A stretch of 64,000 nt of DNA from Chlamydia felis Fe/C-56 (GCF_000009945.1 NC_007899.1:992001-1056000); one strand, 5' to 3'; shown: positions 17,080 through 27,191, numbered from the stretch's first letter. The notes: generated by a model from the sequence alone, not told the origin. A program made the numbers and translations.

Positions 17080-19464
17080 ATGCGAGTTTCTTTATCCTCA
17101 TTACAAAGATTTTTTTCTTCACCCTTGCCTATAAAACAAATTATAGAAGCTTGCGATCGTATAGGGATTGAAACTGAGATAGAAACACTTCTTACCTGTT
17201 CTTTCTCCTCCATCGTCACAGCAAAGGTGTTAACAACCCTTCCCCATCCTAATGCGGATAAACTCGTAATCGCCACTCTCTTTGATGGACAAAAAGAATA
17301 CCAGATAGTCTGTGGTGCTCCTAATTGCCGTCCTGGTATCATAGTTCCTCTAGCTCTTCCAGGAGCAAAACTTCATGATAGTGAGGGCAAAGCTTTCACA
17401 ATAAAAAAATCCAAAATTCGTGGTGTAGAATCCCAAGGCATGTGCTGTGGCGCCGATGAATTAGGATTCCCGCATTTGCAAACTTCGGACCGAGGACTCT
17501 TTGAGTTTCCTTTAAACACCCCTTTGGGAGAAAGCGCCTGCACCATCCTTGCCGATACTTTGATTGAATGCTCCCTAACTCCTAATCTAGGTCACTGCGC
17601 CTCCCTTCTAGGCCTAGCCAGAGAAATTACCCATGTAACAAATGTGGAGCTTGTTCTTCCGAAAGAATTCTCACTTGCTCCTCTAGAAACTAATGCAGAA
17701 GAAAATCCTGAGCATGATCAAAATCTTTGCCCCATCTTTTGCTGTGTAAAAATTTCTGGAGTATCTTCAGAAACCTCTCCCCAAGAGCTACAAAACGCTC
17801 TCGGCGAACTTAAACAAAAATCTATAAATTCCATCGTAGACATCACCAACTACATCATGTTGTCTTTAGGCCAACCCTTACATGTCTATGATGCCCAATC
17901 TGTGGATTTCGATTCCCTAAGAGCTCAAAAATCACAGGAAAAACACACTGTAAAACTTTTAAATAACACAGAAGTCGTTATCTCTGAAGGAATACCTATC
18001 ATTTGTGATAAAAACCATACAGTAGGTTTAGCGGGTGTTATGGGGAGTTTAGATTCTTCTTTCATCGAAACGACAACTGATATTGTCTTAGAAGCTGCGT
18101 ATTTTTCTCCCCAAGCCATACGTGCTTCACAAACTCACATTCCTCTACATTCTGAGGCTGCGTACCGTTTCACAAGAGGTATCGATCCCAACAACGTTCT
18201 TCCTTCATTGTATGCAGCTATTCACTACGTTAAAAAGTTGTTCCCTAATGCTAAGATATCACCGATCCGTGTTTTGGGTGCCGCTCCTCAATCTCCATCT
18301 CTGACATTACGTACAGATATGATAAAAAGGCTCCTCGGGATCTCGTTAAGTGATTCTCAAGTCGAGGAAAAGCTTGTTTCTCTAGGATTTACTGTTACTC
18401 CTCAAGAAACCGGCAGTTTATTAGTACATGTCCCCTCCTATCGTCATGATATTCATGAAGAAGTAGATCTTGTTGAAGAAATTTACAGAACACAACCATG
18501 GAAAATAGAGAGTAGAAAAGCTCCAGCTGTTTACACTCCTATGTACTCTTTGAAACGAGAAGTGGTAGATTTCTTAGCCAACTCCGGGTTGCAGCAATTT
18601 TTCACCTGTGACCTTTTAGATGCAGAAACAGCGGCATTAAATAGGCAAGAAGCCGATTACATTTCGTTACAGGGATCCAAACAAGCTACTGTATTACGCG
18701 ATTCTCTACTTCCTGGATTATTGAAAAGTACCGCAACGAATTTAAATAGACAAGCACCGTACGTACATGCTTTTGAGCTAGGGACTACGTACTCAAAGAA
18801 AGATTCCAAATATCAAGAAACACAGAGTTTAGGAATTATCCTATCTGGACAAGCTGAAGGCTTATCTTGGATATCTCATGAGCGTCCTTTATCGTTTTAT
18901 TCTATAAAAGGCTGGCTGGAACGATTATTCCAGTATTTTCATATTTCTTCCCAGGCCTATACACTCCTTCCTAGCGATAATCTAAATTTCCATCCTTATC
19001 AACAAGCGGAGCTCTATCTTCACAAGAATATGTTAGGGAGATTTGGAACATTACATCCGCAATTGTGTAAGAAGGCTCAAATTAAACATTCTGTATTTTT
19101 TGCTGAGCTCTCTTTGGATGTTCTTTTGTTTATGCAAAAGAAAGCCATACACCTATATAAACCGTATCCTATTTATCCTTCTTCATTCAGGGATATTACA
19201 CTTACAGTTCATGAATCTGTACCTGCGAATTCTTTACGCAAGAAACTTTTAAGTTTCCATTCTAAATGGCTTGAAAGTGTTTCCATTATCAGTATATATC
19301 AAAATAAGAACCCCGATACTCAGAATAAAAATGTTTCCCTACGCCTTGTGTTCCAAGACAAGGAAAGAACATTATCTAGTCAAGAAATAGAAGAAGAACA
19401 TGAGCGTTTACTTGCTATGCTTAAAGAGCAAATAGACGATACAAAAGGAATGATCTATTCATGA
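17080..19464 (+). CDS. pheT: Phenylalanyl-tRNA synthetase beta subunit
   Basis: 794 residues, the standard PheT length. Domains in order: the N-terminal EMAP/tRNA-binding OB fold (VTAKVLTTLPHPNADKLVIA), the B3/B4 editing domain (INSIVDITNYIMLSLGQPLHVYD), B5 (LGISLSDSQVEEKLVSLGFTV), the class-II-like core, and the C-terminal ferredoxin-like anticodon-binding domain (YKPYPIYPSSFRDITLTV). The ATG at 17080 is preferred to a TTG 60 nt earlier. It has no clear Shine-Dalgarno. The stop overlaps the next gene as ATGA. Confidence 0.95.
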   Translation: MRVSLSSLQRFFSSPLPIKQIIEACDRIGIETEIETLLTCSFSSIVTAKVLTTLPHPNADKLVIATLFDGQKEYQIVCGAPNCRPGIIVPLALPGAKLHDSEGKAFTIKKSKIRGVESQGMCCGADELGFPHLQTSDRGLFEFPLNTPLGESACTILADTLIECSLTPNLGHCASLLGLAREITHVTNVELVLPKEFSLAPLETNAEENPEHDQNLCPIFCCVKISGVSSETSPQELQNALGELKQKSINSIVDITNYIMLSLGQPLHVYDAQSVDFDSLRAQKSQEKHTVKLLNNTEVVISEGIPIICDKNHTVGLAGVMGSLDSSFIETTTDIVLEAAYFSPQAIRASQTHIPLHSEAAYRFTRGIDPNNVLPSLYAAIHYVKKLFPNAKISPIRVLGAAPQSPSLTLRTDMIKRLLGISLSDSQVEEKLVSLGFTVTPQETGSLLVHVPSYRHDIHEEVDLVEEIYRTQPWKIESRKAPAVYTPMYSLKREVVDFLANSGLQQFFTCDLLDAETAALNRQEADYISLQGSKQATVLRDSLLPGLLKSTATNLNRQAPYVHAFELGTTYSKKDSKYQETQSLGIILSGQAEGLSWISHERPLSFYSIKGWLERLFQYFHISSQAYTLLPSDNLNFHPYQQAELYLHKNMLGRFGTLHPQLCKKAQIKHSVFFAELSLDVLLFMQKKAIHLYKPYPIYPSSFRDITLTVHESVPANSLRKKLLSFHSKWLESVSIISIYQNKNPDTQNKNVSLRLVFQDKERTLSSQEIEEEHERLLAMLKEQIDDTKGMIYS

Positions 19465-20432
19465 AACAGCTGCTTTTTTGCATTTGCGCCCTCTCTTTCT
19501 CATGCTTTACCTATGGGTCTGTTCTAAAACAAGATTCCTCGGTTATGAAGGAAACCTTCCGAAATAACTACGGAATTATCGTATCGGGGAAAGATTGGGT
19601 AAAACGGGGTTGTGATGGAACAATCACTAAAGTTTTAAAGGATGGGTCTACCCTTTATGAAATTTACGTTCAGGGTCTTCTTCATGGCGAGATCACATTA
19701 ACATTCCCCCATTCTACAACTCTATCCGTAATCAAAACTTACGATAGGGGAAGACTTGTTTCTTATAAAACATTCTTCTCTAATGGTCTACCCTCTAAAG
19801 AAGAGGTATTCCAAGAAGATGGATCTCTCACTGTTACCCGTTGGCCTGAAAGTAAAAACAATGATACAATTACCGATCCTTATTTTATTGAGACCACCTA
19901 TCAGGGACGTGTAATTGAAGGGAGCTATTCTTCATTCAATGGGAAATACACATCAACCATTCGCAATGGAGAAGGTGTACGCTCAAACTTTTCTCCAAAT
20001 AACGTTCTTCTTTCTGAAGAGGCCTTTAACGACGGTTTTATGGTAAAAAGAACGACATTCTACGCCACTCGAGACCCCGAAACCGTCACCCATTATGTTA
20101 ATGGCCAACCTCATGGATTGCGGCTAACTTATCTCCCAGGGGGTATTCCTAACACTATTGAAGAATGGCGTTATGGATACCAAGACGGAACGACAACAGT
20201 ATTTAAAAATGGTTGTAAGGCTGCAGAAATTCCTTTTATAAAAGGATGCAAGGAAGGATGTGAGTTACGCTACAATGAAGAAGAAGTTATTGCCGAAGAA
20301 GTATCTTGGAGAAATAACTCCCTCCATGGTATGAGAAAAATTTATGCCGCCGGAATTTATAAATGTGAGTGGTATCATCGCGGACGCCTGGTCTCAAAAA
20401 CAAAGTTCGAGAGACTCAATAATGCTGGATAA
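19461..20432 (+). CDS. Secreted YwqK/MORN-like repeat protein
   Basis: 323 residues with a signal peptide (MKQLLFCICALSFSCFTYGS). The body has irregular repeats of the form y-x-N-G-x-x-H-G-x-x (VQGLLHGEITLTF, VNGQPHGLRLTYL, WRNNSLHGMRKIY), as in MORN and YwqK-family beta-hairpin proteins. YwqK proteins are sometimes labelled antitoxins by homology, but no toxin gene is adjacent and the export signal argues for an envelope role. Translationally coupled to pheT by a 4-nt overlap. Confidence 0.7.
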   Translation: MKQLLFCICALSFSCFTYGSVLKQDSSVMKETFRNNYGIIVSGKDWVKRGCDGTITKVLKDGSTLYEIYVQGLLHGEITLTFPHSTTLSVIKTYDRGRLVSYKTFFSNGLPSKEEVFQEDGSLTVTRWPESKNNDTITDPYFIETTYQGRVIEGSYSSFNGKYTSTIRNGEGVRSNFSPNNVLLSEEAFNDGFMVKRTTFYATRDPETVTHYVNGQPHGLRLTYLPGGIPNTIEEWRYGYQDGTTTVFKNGCKAAEIPFIKGCKEGCELRYNEEEVIAEEVSWRNNSLHGMRKIYAAGIYKCEWYHRGRLVSKTKFERLNNAG

Positions 20433-20446
20433 TATAGTTTGTTTTC

Positions 20447-20974
20447 ATGTCCGAGAATCTTTACCTAGTTTCCGACGATTCTAAATTTTCCCTATCGCAA
20501 GCCTGTTCTCAAGGCTTGCAGATAGCTAAGTACCCGCCTCTCCAAGTCATAGTTCACTTCCAAAACAATACCGTCATAAAAACTCAGCTTTCTATAGCTC
20601 CTGTATTTTCCTGTTTATTTCTTGGTCCCGGCTCACATAAAGCTATGGAAGAAATTGTCCTACTATGTGCTAAGTATTCACAGAAAATTGCCATTCCGCA
20701 ATCCTCTTATATCAATACATCCGTGTTGTCTGGACAGCAGGAAACAATTCTGAATAGCGTTGCGCAAATTCCTTTCGGGCAGACGCGCACATATAAAGAT
20801 ATCGCCAGAGAAACCGATACGCATCCACGTACAGTAGGATCCGCGTGTAAGAATAATCCCTTTCTTCTATTCTTCCCCTGTCATAGGGTAATAGGAAGTA
20901 ACGGCGAACGTCATTACTGTGCTGGAAAACAAATCCAAAATATTCTTCTGAACTTTGAGGAATCTTTAAGTTAG
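20447..20974 (+). CDS. ogt: Methylated-DNA--protein-cysteine methyltransferase
   Basis: 175 residues. The active-site motif FPCHRVIGSNG carries the acceptor cysteine; TRTYKDIARETDTHPRTVGS is the DNA-binding helix-turn-helix of the Ogt/MGMT domain. It repairs O6-alkylguanine by suicide transfer. The N-terminal ~80 residues are weakly conserved. It may also be labelled ada in chlamydial genomes, although the Ada regulatory domain is absent. The stop overlaps the convergent oppC stop by 4 nt. Confidence 0.87.
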   Translation: MSENLYLVSDDSKFSLSQACSQGLQIAKYPPLQVIVHFQNNTVIKTQLSIAPVFSCLFLGPGSHKAMEEIVLLCAKYSQKIAIPQSSYINTSVLSGQQETILNSVAQIPFGQTRTYKDIARETDTHPRTVGSACKNNPFLLFFPCHRVIGSNGERHYCAGKQIQNILLNFEESLS

Positions 20975-22704
20975 TCCTGCAGCTTAGGATCCAAAGCATC
21001 CCGAACACCGTCACCTATCAATGCTATAGCAATAAGCAATGCGGTAAGCATGATAGCTGGAGGCCAAAGAATCGCGCTCTCTGATGGGAAAGCAGTCACT
21101 CCTTCTTTCATAAGATTTCCCCAAGAAGCGGAATTTTCCTCACCAAGGCCTAAAAATGTTAGACTCGTTTCACAACTAATCATGGCCATCACAGAAAAGG
21201 GCAAAAGAGAAATGATCGGCACTATGGCATTAGGGAGTATCTGATGCACCATAATATGGTAATTACTGTAGCACATGTTCGTAGCAGCCAACACATAGGA
21301 CATATTGCGTTGTTTTAGAGTTTCAATCCTGACGTATCTGCTAAATCCCGTCCAACCAAAACACCCCAGTAATACGGTATCTAAGATTAAGGATTTTTTC
21401 TGCGTTATAGAAACAACCAGCATCAAAATAAATAACATTGGCATAGTTTCCCAAATTTCGGTGAATCTAGAAAGAACTATGTCCGTGGTTCCTCCAAAAT
21501 ACCCAGAAACCAAACCAATAATGGTACCGATCAACAAGGCGATAGCTACGGCAAGCCCGCCAAGAACCAAAGCAACACGAATACCGAAAATCAAGGAGGC
21601 TAAAAGATCCTTACGGTTAATTCGGGTAAGCTGCCACCAACGGACATACTTGTTCATTTCTCGAGAACCTCCGGCATCGTCTTCCCAATGAAAAGTACTC
21701 AATAACGGACTGATAAGAATGCGCAGTTTTTCAGATTCTTCATTAATCCACGCGCGCTTATCTTGGATAAAATTAATCGCACTATGAATTTTATTATATT
21801 CTTCAAGGACCTGACGCGTACTTATCAAACGCTTGCGGAAAGGCTTGGCTTCTTCTTCTATCGAAGAATACATTGAGAGTAAGCCTTCATGATGATCTTT
21901 ATTATACAAGGCCAGATTTAAATCATGTTCCACTCGGGTTAGAGACATAAGAAAAGGACGGTACTCATCAACAGCTCTATGCCAATTTTGTAAAGAAGAC
22001 TCGTAAGAAGTACTCAACTTATCTAATCTTTTCTGTAGTCGCTCTAAACAAATCTGCTCATTTTTTATCTGTGAGAGATGTAGCGTGGGTATTTGTGAGC
22101 CTCGGGCTCCCTCATAAGCTACGCAAAACTTCTGTAATTTCTCGTGCTGAAGTTGGCGATATTTTGACTTTATCAAAATCCCCAACTGCTCGTACTTGCT
22201 CATATAAGTCCTTTCTAATTCCCAAGTACGTAGATCTTTAGGGAGCAAAACTAGAGTTTCTTCTTTGCTATTTGCTATTTGCGAAAGGATTTTCTCTGCA
22301 CGTAATTTCTTCAGATTTTCATCTACAGAAGGATCCTGGATATTACCACGATAGACAAAAATAAAACCGGAGACTTGTACTATGGCTAAAATGCCCAGAA
22401 TTACTTTGCGTGCATTTCTCTTAAAGAACTTACATCCTATAAAGAAAAAGGGCAGAGTCACCATCAACACATTAAAAAAGAGATCGATAGCCTTAGTATA
22501 AAAACCAGGGAACCACAAGTATCTAAATAGGGGGAAAAACAGAGAACCTTCCCACTGCACTAAAATGGGTTTACTGCTAGCAAATAAAGGAGCATAAATC
22601 CCGATTAGAGACAAGACTATGACAAATTTCCAAGATAACGAAGCCAGGAAATTTTTTTTATAAGCTTGAAAAAATCTCTGGAGAAAAGAAGTCTGGGATT
22701 GCAT
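20971..22704 (-). CDS. oppC: Oligopeptide ABC transporter permease OppC-type, enlarged
   Basis: 577 residues, nearly twice the usual ~300. The C-terminal ~220 residues are a normal binding-protein-dependent permease domain (GIRVALVLGGLAVAIALLIG, the EAA-like loop VLAATNMCYSNYHIMVHQILPNAIVP). Before it come two or three extra N-terminal membrane spans and about 230 charged, coiled-coil-like residues (QERLDKL-type helices around ICLERLQKRLDKLSTSYE). It lies 3 nt after oppB. No OppD or OppF ATPase gene is present here, so the subunits must use ATPases encoded elsewhere. Confidence 0.85.
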   Translation of the reverse strand: MQSQTSFLQRFFQAYKKNFLASLSWKFVIVLSLIGIYAPLFASSKPILVQWEGSLFFPLFRYLWFPGFYTKAIDLFFNVLMVTLPFFFIGCKFFKRNARKVILGILAIVQVSGFIFVYRGNIQDPSVDENLKKLRAEKILSQIANSKEETLVLLPKDLRTWELERTYMSKYEQLGILIKSKYRQLQHEKLQKFCVAYEGARGSQIPTLHLSQIKNEQICLERLQKRLDKLSTSYESSLQNWHRAVDEYRPFLMSLTRVEHDLNLALYNKDHHEGLLSMYSSIEEEAKPFRKRLISTRQVLEEYNKIHSAINFIQDKRAWINEESEKLRILISPLLSTFHWEDDAGGSREMNKYVRWWQLTRINRKDLLASLIFGIRVALVLGGLAVAIALLIGTIIGLVSGYFGGTTDIVLSRFTEIWETMPMLFILMLVVSITQKKSLILDTVLLGCFGWTGFSRYVRIETLKQRNMSYVLAATNMCYSNYHIMVHQILPNAIVPIISLLPFSVMAMISCETSLTFLGLGEENSASWGNLMKEGVTAFPSESAILWPPAIMLTALLIAIALIGDGVRDALDPKLQD

Positions 22705-22707
22705 TTT

Positions 22708-24186
22708 CTAAATCCTCCTACCTTCTAGCTGTACTCTAGGGTCTAATAACACGTAACAAATATCCCCTATTAAATAGCCTAATAAAGACAGTGCAGACCC
22801 AACAAGCACAGAAAATAACACTACGTTATGATCACGATTTAAAATAGCCTGGTAGAAAAATTTTCCAAACCCATCAATATCAAACAAAGTTTCTACTATT
22901 AAAGCACCTCCTAATATCGCTCCTAAAGATGAAGCTAGAGGAGTAATCAGAGAAGAAGCAGCGCTCTTTCCTACATGCTTTACAAGAATATCAGAACGAG
23001 ACACTCCTCGAGCGCGTGCCGCACAAATATAATCTTCACCTAGGATTTCTAAGAATATGGATCTGCTTAATCTCGACTGAGAAGCAAATGCTCCATAACT
23101 TACAGCACAGAAAGGAAGAAAACTATGGGTTAAAGTGTCTAGAATCTTGCCGAAAGAACTCAATTGATTAAAAATTTCTGGAGAAGACTGTAGTCCGCTA
23201 TACGGCATGGGTATAGAGGTAAAGGGTATGGTTTTATTAATAACAAACTTATCAATAATCCAAGGAACTGCGACAAAAACGGGAACAGAAAAAAGAAATA
23301 GGAATATAAAATTCAATGTATGATCCAACCATTGATTCCTATTTAACGCCATAATCATTCCAAATACCTGGCATAAGACAAATACCAAGATCATAGGAAG
23401 GACGGAGAGGGTTAATGATGAACGCAACCGTTTGACAACTTCAGACACCACTGTCTTATGAGGATCGTTACGTAATGTCCCGAAATCCAAACGCAAAACA
23501 CGAGACATATAACGGGAAAAACGCGTCTCTAAAAGCAGTGTTTTCCAAGAGAAGCTTTTATAGGAAAAAGTTTCCATTCCTCCTTCTTTATGAAACCATT
23601 CTTTTAAAGAACTCACTTTTATTCCTATATCTTCTTCGGCAAGCAGCTTTACAAGAAAGCTGTTGTTTTTAGAAACTTTTTCATTATAGGCGTATTGCTC
23701 TGGAGATAACCCCGAGCCTACGATTCCCTGCCGGATACCTCCGCGAATAAATAAATCCGCAGCAACATGACGATAGGAAGGACTTTTCGTATTATCACTA
23801 GCTTCAAACAATAGTGCTGGCATAATAAATTTTGCCCTATCGCCCCAGTAAATCTTTAGCTTAGATGACGATAGTGTCTTGGTTTTATTCTGAAAGCTAT
23901 CTACGATTTCCTGAATTCCCATTTTTACTTTAGCGTGAGATATGCTCGGCCGGGTATTAAAGAAAATGGGTAAAGTCAATCCGTAGTGCTCCCGAAACTG
24001 CAGGTAACGATCTGGCCCCTTGTACGCGCGAATTTTATCGGATCTCCCAGCCTCTCCATGAGCATCTACGGATTGATCTTCTATAACATCTCCTGGAGCT
24101 GCATTAAGTATGATAAAATTAATCGAAACGATTGCAAAAAGCGTCAGAGGAATCAATATCAGACGTTTTAAGATATACTTGAGCAC
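22708..24186 (-). CDS. oppB: Oligopeptide ABC transporter permease OppB-type, enlarged
   Basis: 492 residues. The first span YILKRLILIPLTLFAIVSIN is typical of OppB. An insertion of roughly 180 residues between spans 1 and 2 makes it larger than usual OppB (~310). The rest is the usual permease core with the EAA-like AARARGVSRSDILVKHVGKS. The GTG at 24186 has GGAGGA directly upstream and is preferred to an earlier TTG. It overlaps the end of oppA by 19 nt. Confidence 0.87.
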   Translation of the reverse strand: MLKYILKRLILIPLTLFAIVSINFIILNAAPGDVIEDQSVDAHGEAGRSDKIRAYKGPDRYLQFREHYGLTLPIFFNTRPSISHAKVKMGIQEIVDSFQNKTKTLSSSKLKIYWGDRAKFIMPALLFEASDNTKSPSYRHVAADLFIRGGIRQGIVGSGLSPEQYAYNEKVSKNNSFLVKLLAEEDIGIKVSSLKEWFHKEGGMETFSYKSFSWKTLLLETRFSRYMSRVLRLDFGTLRNDPHKTVVSEVVKRLRSSLTLSVLPMILVFVLCQVFGMIMALNRNQWLDHTLNFIFLFLFSVPVFVAVPWIIDKFVINKTIPFTSIPMPYSGLQSSPEIFNQLSSFGKILDTLTHSFLPFCAVSYGAFASQSRLSRSIFLEILGEDYICAARARGVSRSDILVKHVGKSAASSLITPLASSLGAILGGALIVETLFDIDGFGKFFYQAILNRDHNVVLFSVLVGSALSLLGYLIGDICYVLLDPRVQLEGRRI

Positions 24187-26288
24187 TCTTCCTCCTTCCT
24201 GTCTAGCCAAACCGTGTGAAGATTAACCATTTCGTCTTGAGCATCAGGGATCAAATCAGTTCTCTGTTTAGGAACAAAGACGTTTTTCACGTAATCTTTA
24301 TAGAGCAAAGAAAAAGTACGAGAGTATAAGAAAGCGTAGGGAGATTCTTCATGAATAATTTCGTGGAAACGGTGGTATAAATCCATCCGTTTTCTTGCGT
24401 CATATTCATAACTAAGTTGATCTATAATTTTATCGGCTTCGGGATTGTGGAAACCAACAATATTCGCAGATCCCTTCTCCATAGCACCTTCAGAATGCCA
24501 AAGAGCTCGGGGATCTTCTGGAGGCGCCCCTAGACACCAACCAGAGAGCATAGCATCGAAATTTTTTTCTTCAACAGCTTGAGAAAGGTCGGCAGTATCT
24601 AATCCCAACAAACTGCATTCTATACCGATCTCCTTACAGACCGTGGCTACGTATTCTGCAATAGTCCGACCTGTGATGCTTTTTACATAGTAACATAGGC
24701 GGAAACGAAAAGGAATAACGGCTCCATCTATGACTTTTTCTCGAATGCCATCACCGTCAGCATCTACCCAACCTTCATCTTCCAATATACGTATAGCTTC
24801 TTCCGGGGAGTGGTGCCACCCCTCTACTTTTTGATTATAGGCAAGAGAAAAAGGCGAAAACGGTCCGCTGATTACATGAGCACGACCGTCTAGACATTCT
24901 TCTATAATTCTGTTTCGATCTATGAGCATATTCATAGCACGTCGCACTTGACGACTCTCAAAAAACAAAGAGTAGCAATTCCAGCCAATATAAGCATAGG
25001 AACGATCTGGGTAAACCATTTCACGAATGGCTTCACCTCTAGCAGCTTGATTTTTATAGGCCGGGGTTCTCATAAAACTTGCAAGATTATCTATATGATT
25101 CGGTGGGAGGTAGGCTAAATCCAACTTTCCCGCTTTAAAATCTTGAAATAGAGAGTCGGTATTGTCCTTAATGTAGACATAGCGCTTCTCCACGAGCGCT
25201 TCCAAAGGATCATAATGGTTTGGATTCCTCGTAAAAACAATCTTTTCATCATCCATCCCGGAGAAACAAAACGCACCACAGCTAACAAGATAATTCATGG
25301 ACCAGTGCGAGGCAAAGTTCTGAGCCCATACAGAATCTTTACGATAGGTATCGGGATCAGAATCATCTTTAACGATTTTCTCTCCGTTAGCAAAATATTG
25401 ATATACAAAGCGAGGCAAGGGATTTAGACATAAAGTGTTAAAGAAAGCTGAGTACAGAACCTTCTTCTCCTCTTTCCCTTCTTCATTTACAAGAGTATGA
25501 GCTTTCCATCGCACCACAAATTTTAAATCATTTTCTACTGTAACAGACACAATATCTTCAAAATACGAACGCAAAGCTACTGCGCGCATTTCTGCAATAT
25601 AGGGATTCATTACAGCATCGTAGTAGAATTTAAAATCATGTGCTGTCACGGGATGGGGTTGCATGAAATCATCAGCTAACTGCACATGTTTGGGGAAACG
25701 AGTCGGATCAATAGGCTCCCAATATACATTTGGGCGTAAATAAATATGAAACTCGCGATCACCTGAGCCGTCTGCAACACCGCGCTCTTCTATTTTCAAA
25801 GCTAGCGCTGGAGAAAATTCCTCATGTTTTCCCACATGAGCATTTGCCAGTCCGGGAACGCACAGATCGTATAATTGTACGACATAGGCATAGCAGTTAA
25901 AAGGACTCAGATTATCGGGTTTCCCCACATGAGCCGTACGCAAAATACCTTTGGGGACAAACCCATCTCCCACAAGATTCGCTAAAGTTTTTCCCCTATA
26001 AGGATCTGGAGAAAGTAGATTGGGGTAACGGGGATCTCCCACTTCTGAAAGATTATTAGCACAAGTAGCTACGGATAACGCCGAAGGATGTACTGTATTA
26101 GAAGATCGTGCTGCATTATTTTGCTTCACAATACTAAGTAATTCCTGGATGTCTTCTTGTACATCCCGAACTTTCATTTTGATTAACTTGACGTCTTTTT
26201 CAAGTAAATCAGATGACCAGTATAACAAAACCAAAGAGGCAATAACTACACACTTTAAAATTTTGTCTATTACACACCGTTTATTCAT
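24168..26288 (-). CDS. oppA: Oligopeptide-binding protein OppA-type
   Basis: 706 residues. The SBP family 5 fold is recognisable: PNVYWEPIDPTRFP and VTAHDFKFYYDAVMNP near the front, RRAMNMLIDRNRIIEECLDG in the middle and a C-terminal DARKRMDLYHRFHEIIHEESPYAFLY. Instead of a lipobox cysteine it has an uncleaved-looking N-terminal anchor (LKCVVIASLVLLYWSSDLL) followed by a short coiled coil. ATG at 26288 with AGAGGAT upstream is preferred. First gene of the minus-strand oppA-oppB-oppC set. Confidence 0.87.
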   Translation of the reverse strand: MNKRCVIDKILKCVVIASLVLLYWSSDLLEKDVKLIKMKVRDVQEDIQELLSIVKQNNAARSSNTVHPSALSVATCANNLSEVGDPRYPNLLSPDPYRGKTLANLVGDGFVPKGILRTAHVGKPDNLSPFNCYAYVVQLYDLCVPGLANAHVGKHEEFSPALALKIEERGVADGSGDREFHIYLRPNVYWEPIDPTRFPKHVQLADDFMQPHPVTAHDFKFYYDAVMNPYIAEMRAVALRSYFEDIVSVTVENDLKFVVRWKAHTLVNEEGKEEKKVLYSAFFNTLCLNPLPRFVYQYFANGEKIVKDDSDPDTYRKDSVWAQNFASHWSMNYLVSCGAFCFSGMDDEKIVFTRNPNHYDPLEALVEKRYVYIKDNTDSLFQDFKAGKLDLAYLPPNHIDNLASFMRTPAYKNQAARGEAIREMVYPDRSYAYIGWNCYSLFFESRQVRRAMNMLIDRNRIIEECLDGRAHVISGPFSPFSLAYNQKVEGWHHSPEEAIRILEDEGWVDADGDGIREKVIDGAVIPFRFRLCYYVKSITGRTIAEYVATVCKEIGIECSLLGLDTADLSQAVEEKNFDAMLSGWCLGAPPEDPRALWHSEGAMEKGSANIVGFHNPEADKIIDQLSYEYDARKRMDLYHRFHEIIHEESPYAFLYSRTFSLLYKDYVKNVFVPKQRTDLIPDAQDEMVNLHTVWLDRKEEECSSIS

Positions 26289-27145
26289 ATAAAACAGATC
26301 CTCTGCCAAAGACTATTAAACTCTGACAGTTCCTGAAAAACATGTCTTTCAGCCTTTAGGCTTTTCAAGACTCTCGTGCTCAACTATTATAGCAAACCTC
26401 GACAAAAGCAGCTAAAAAATTCAAGCCCTCTGAGTTCTATCAAACGACAAAAAAATTATTTACCCGTTAAAATAACGCAAAAAAGCACTCTAAGTTTATT
26501 TATAGAAAGATTTCCCCTTTTTAGACAAACTCCACTTCGTTGCTTAGGACTCTATTTAACCGAAAAACCTAATAAAAAAATTTTAATACCATGAGGACAC
26601 ATGAACTAAGAAGAAGTGCCCTGAAGTTCAGAACAGAAGCTTTACCAACTCTGGTTATCTCTGTTTTGCCTTCCCAAACATTTAAAATACGATCTGAATT
26701 AGGTCTTTTGAATTAAACTTTTCATATATTAACCGTGAATCAAATAAAGCACCTAAAAGCACCTCTTAATCAGATCTTAAAATAAAACGAAAAATCCTTT
26801 TGAAAAGGTTTTAAATAATTGTCTTTATTAATGCAATAATTTTAATCCCCGTGGAAACCTTCTCTGTAATACCCCACGAAGCTTTATTCCTATTTTAAAA
26901 TAAAAAAGACAGAATATTGGAATCTTTGTTATTTCTCATATATTCCCAAGAATAATTCCCCTTCAGAATCATCTAGAAAGCCTATCAAGGATTGGGAAAT
27001 GCGCAATAACATCCTTACAAAGGCTATATCAGGGAATTTTATGATTATCAAGAGAATCAAAGCTTGGTAATTTGCAAACTATATTAAATTGAAAGAGAAC
27101 TAGAGGAACTTTTTATAAAGCAATTAGAAAGTATTTTTACGACGA
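26289..27145 (+). other. Long AT-rich intergenic region, no gene seen
   Basis: About 860 nt upstream of oppA in which I see no convincing coding region on either strand. A small hairpin CCTTTTgAAAAGG (26796-26808) is followed by TTTT and could be a weak terminator. The oppA promoter should lie near the low end. The stretch may be the remains of genes that are intact in other chlamydiae. Confidence 0.6.
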
Positions 27146-27169
27146 GAAACAGGGGGGCCCCCCTGTTTC
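27146..27169 (+). repeat. Perfect 24-bp palindrome with G6C6 core
   Basis: GAAACAGGGGGG/CCCCCCTGTTTC is a perfect palindrome with no spacer, extremely GC-rich within an AT-rich stretch. It lies 23 nt after the stop of the minus-strand small-peptide gene, where a terminator would sit, but neither strand has a U-tract after it. The homopolymer runs could slip during replication. Confidence 0.9.
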
Positions 27170-27191
27170 CTCAACACAAGAGAAGAAACTC

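Noticed and set aside
19461-20432. Toxin-antitoxin module containing the YwqK-like protein
   Set aside because: No toxin gene is adjacent and the protein has a signal peptide; the antitoxin label rests only on family naming.
26376-26594. 72-codon plus-strand frame upstream of oppA
   Set aside because: Composition (K, S, L, P scattered) looks like random translation of AT-rich DNA and no ribosome site is present.
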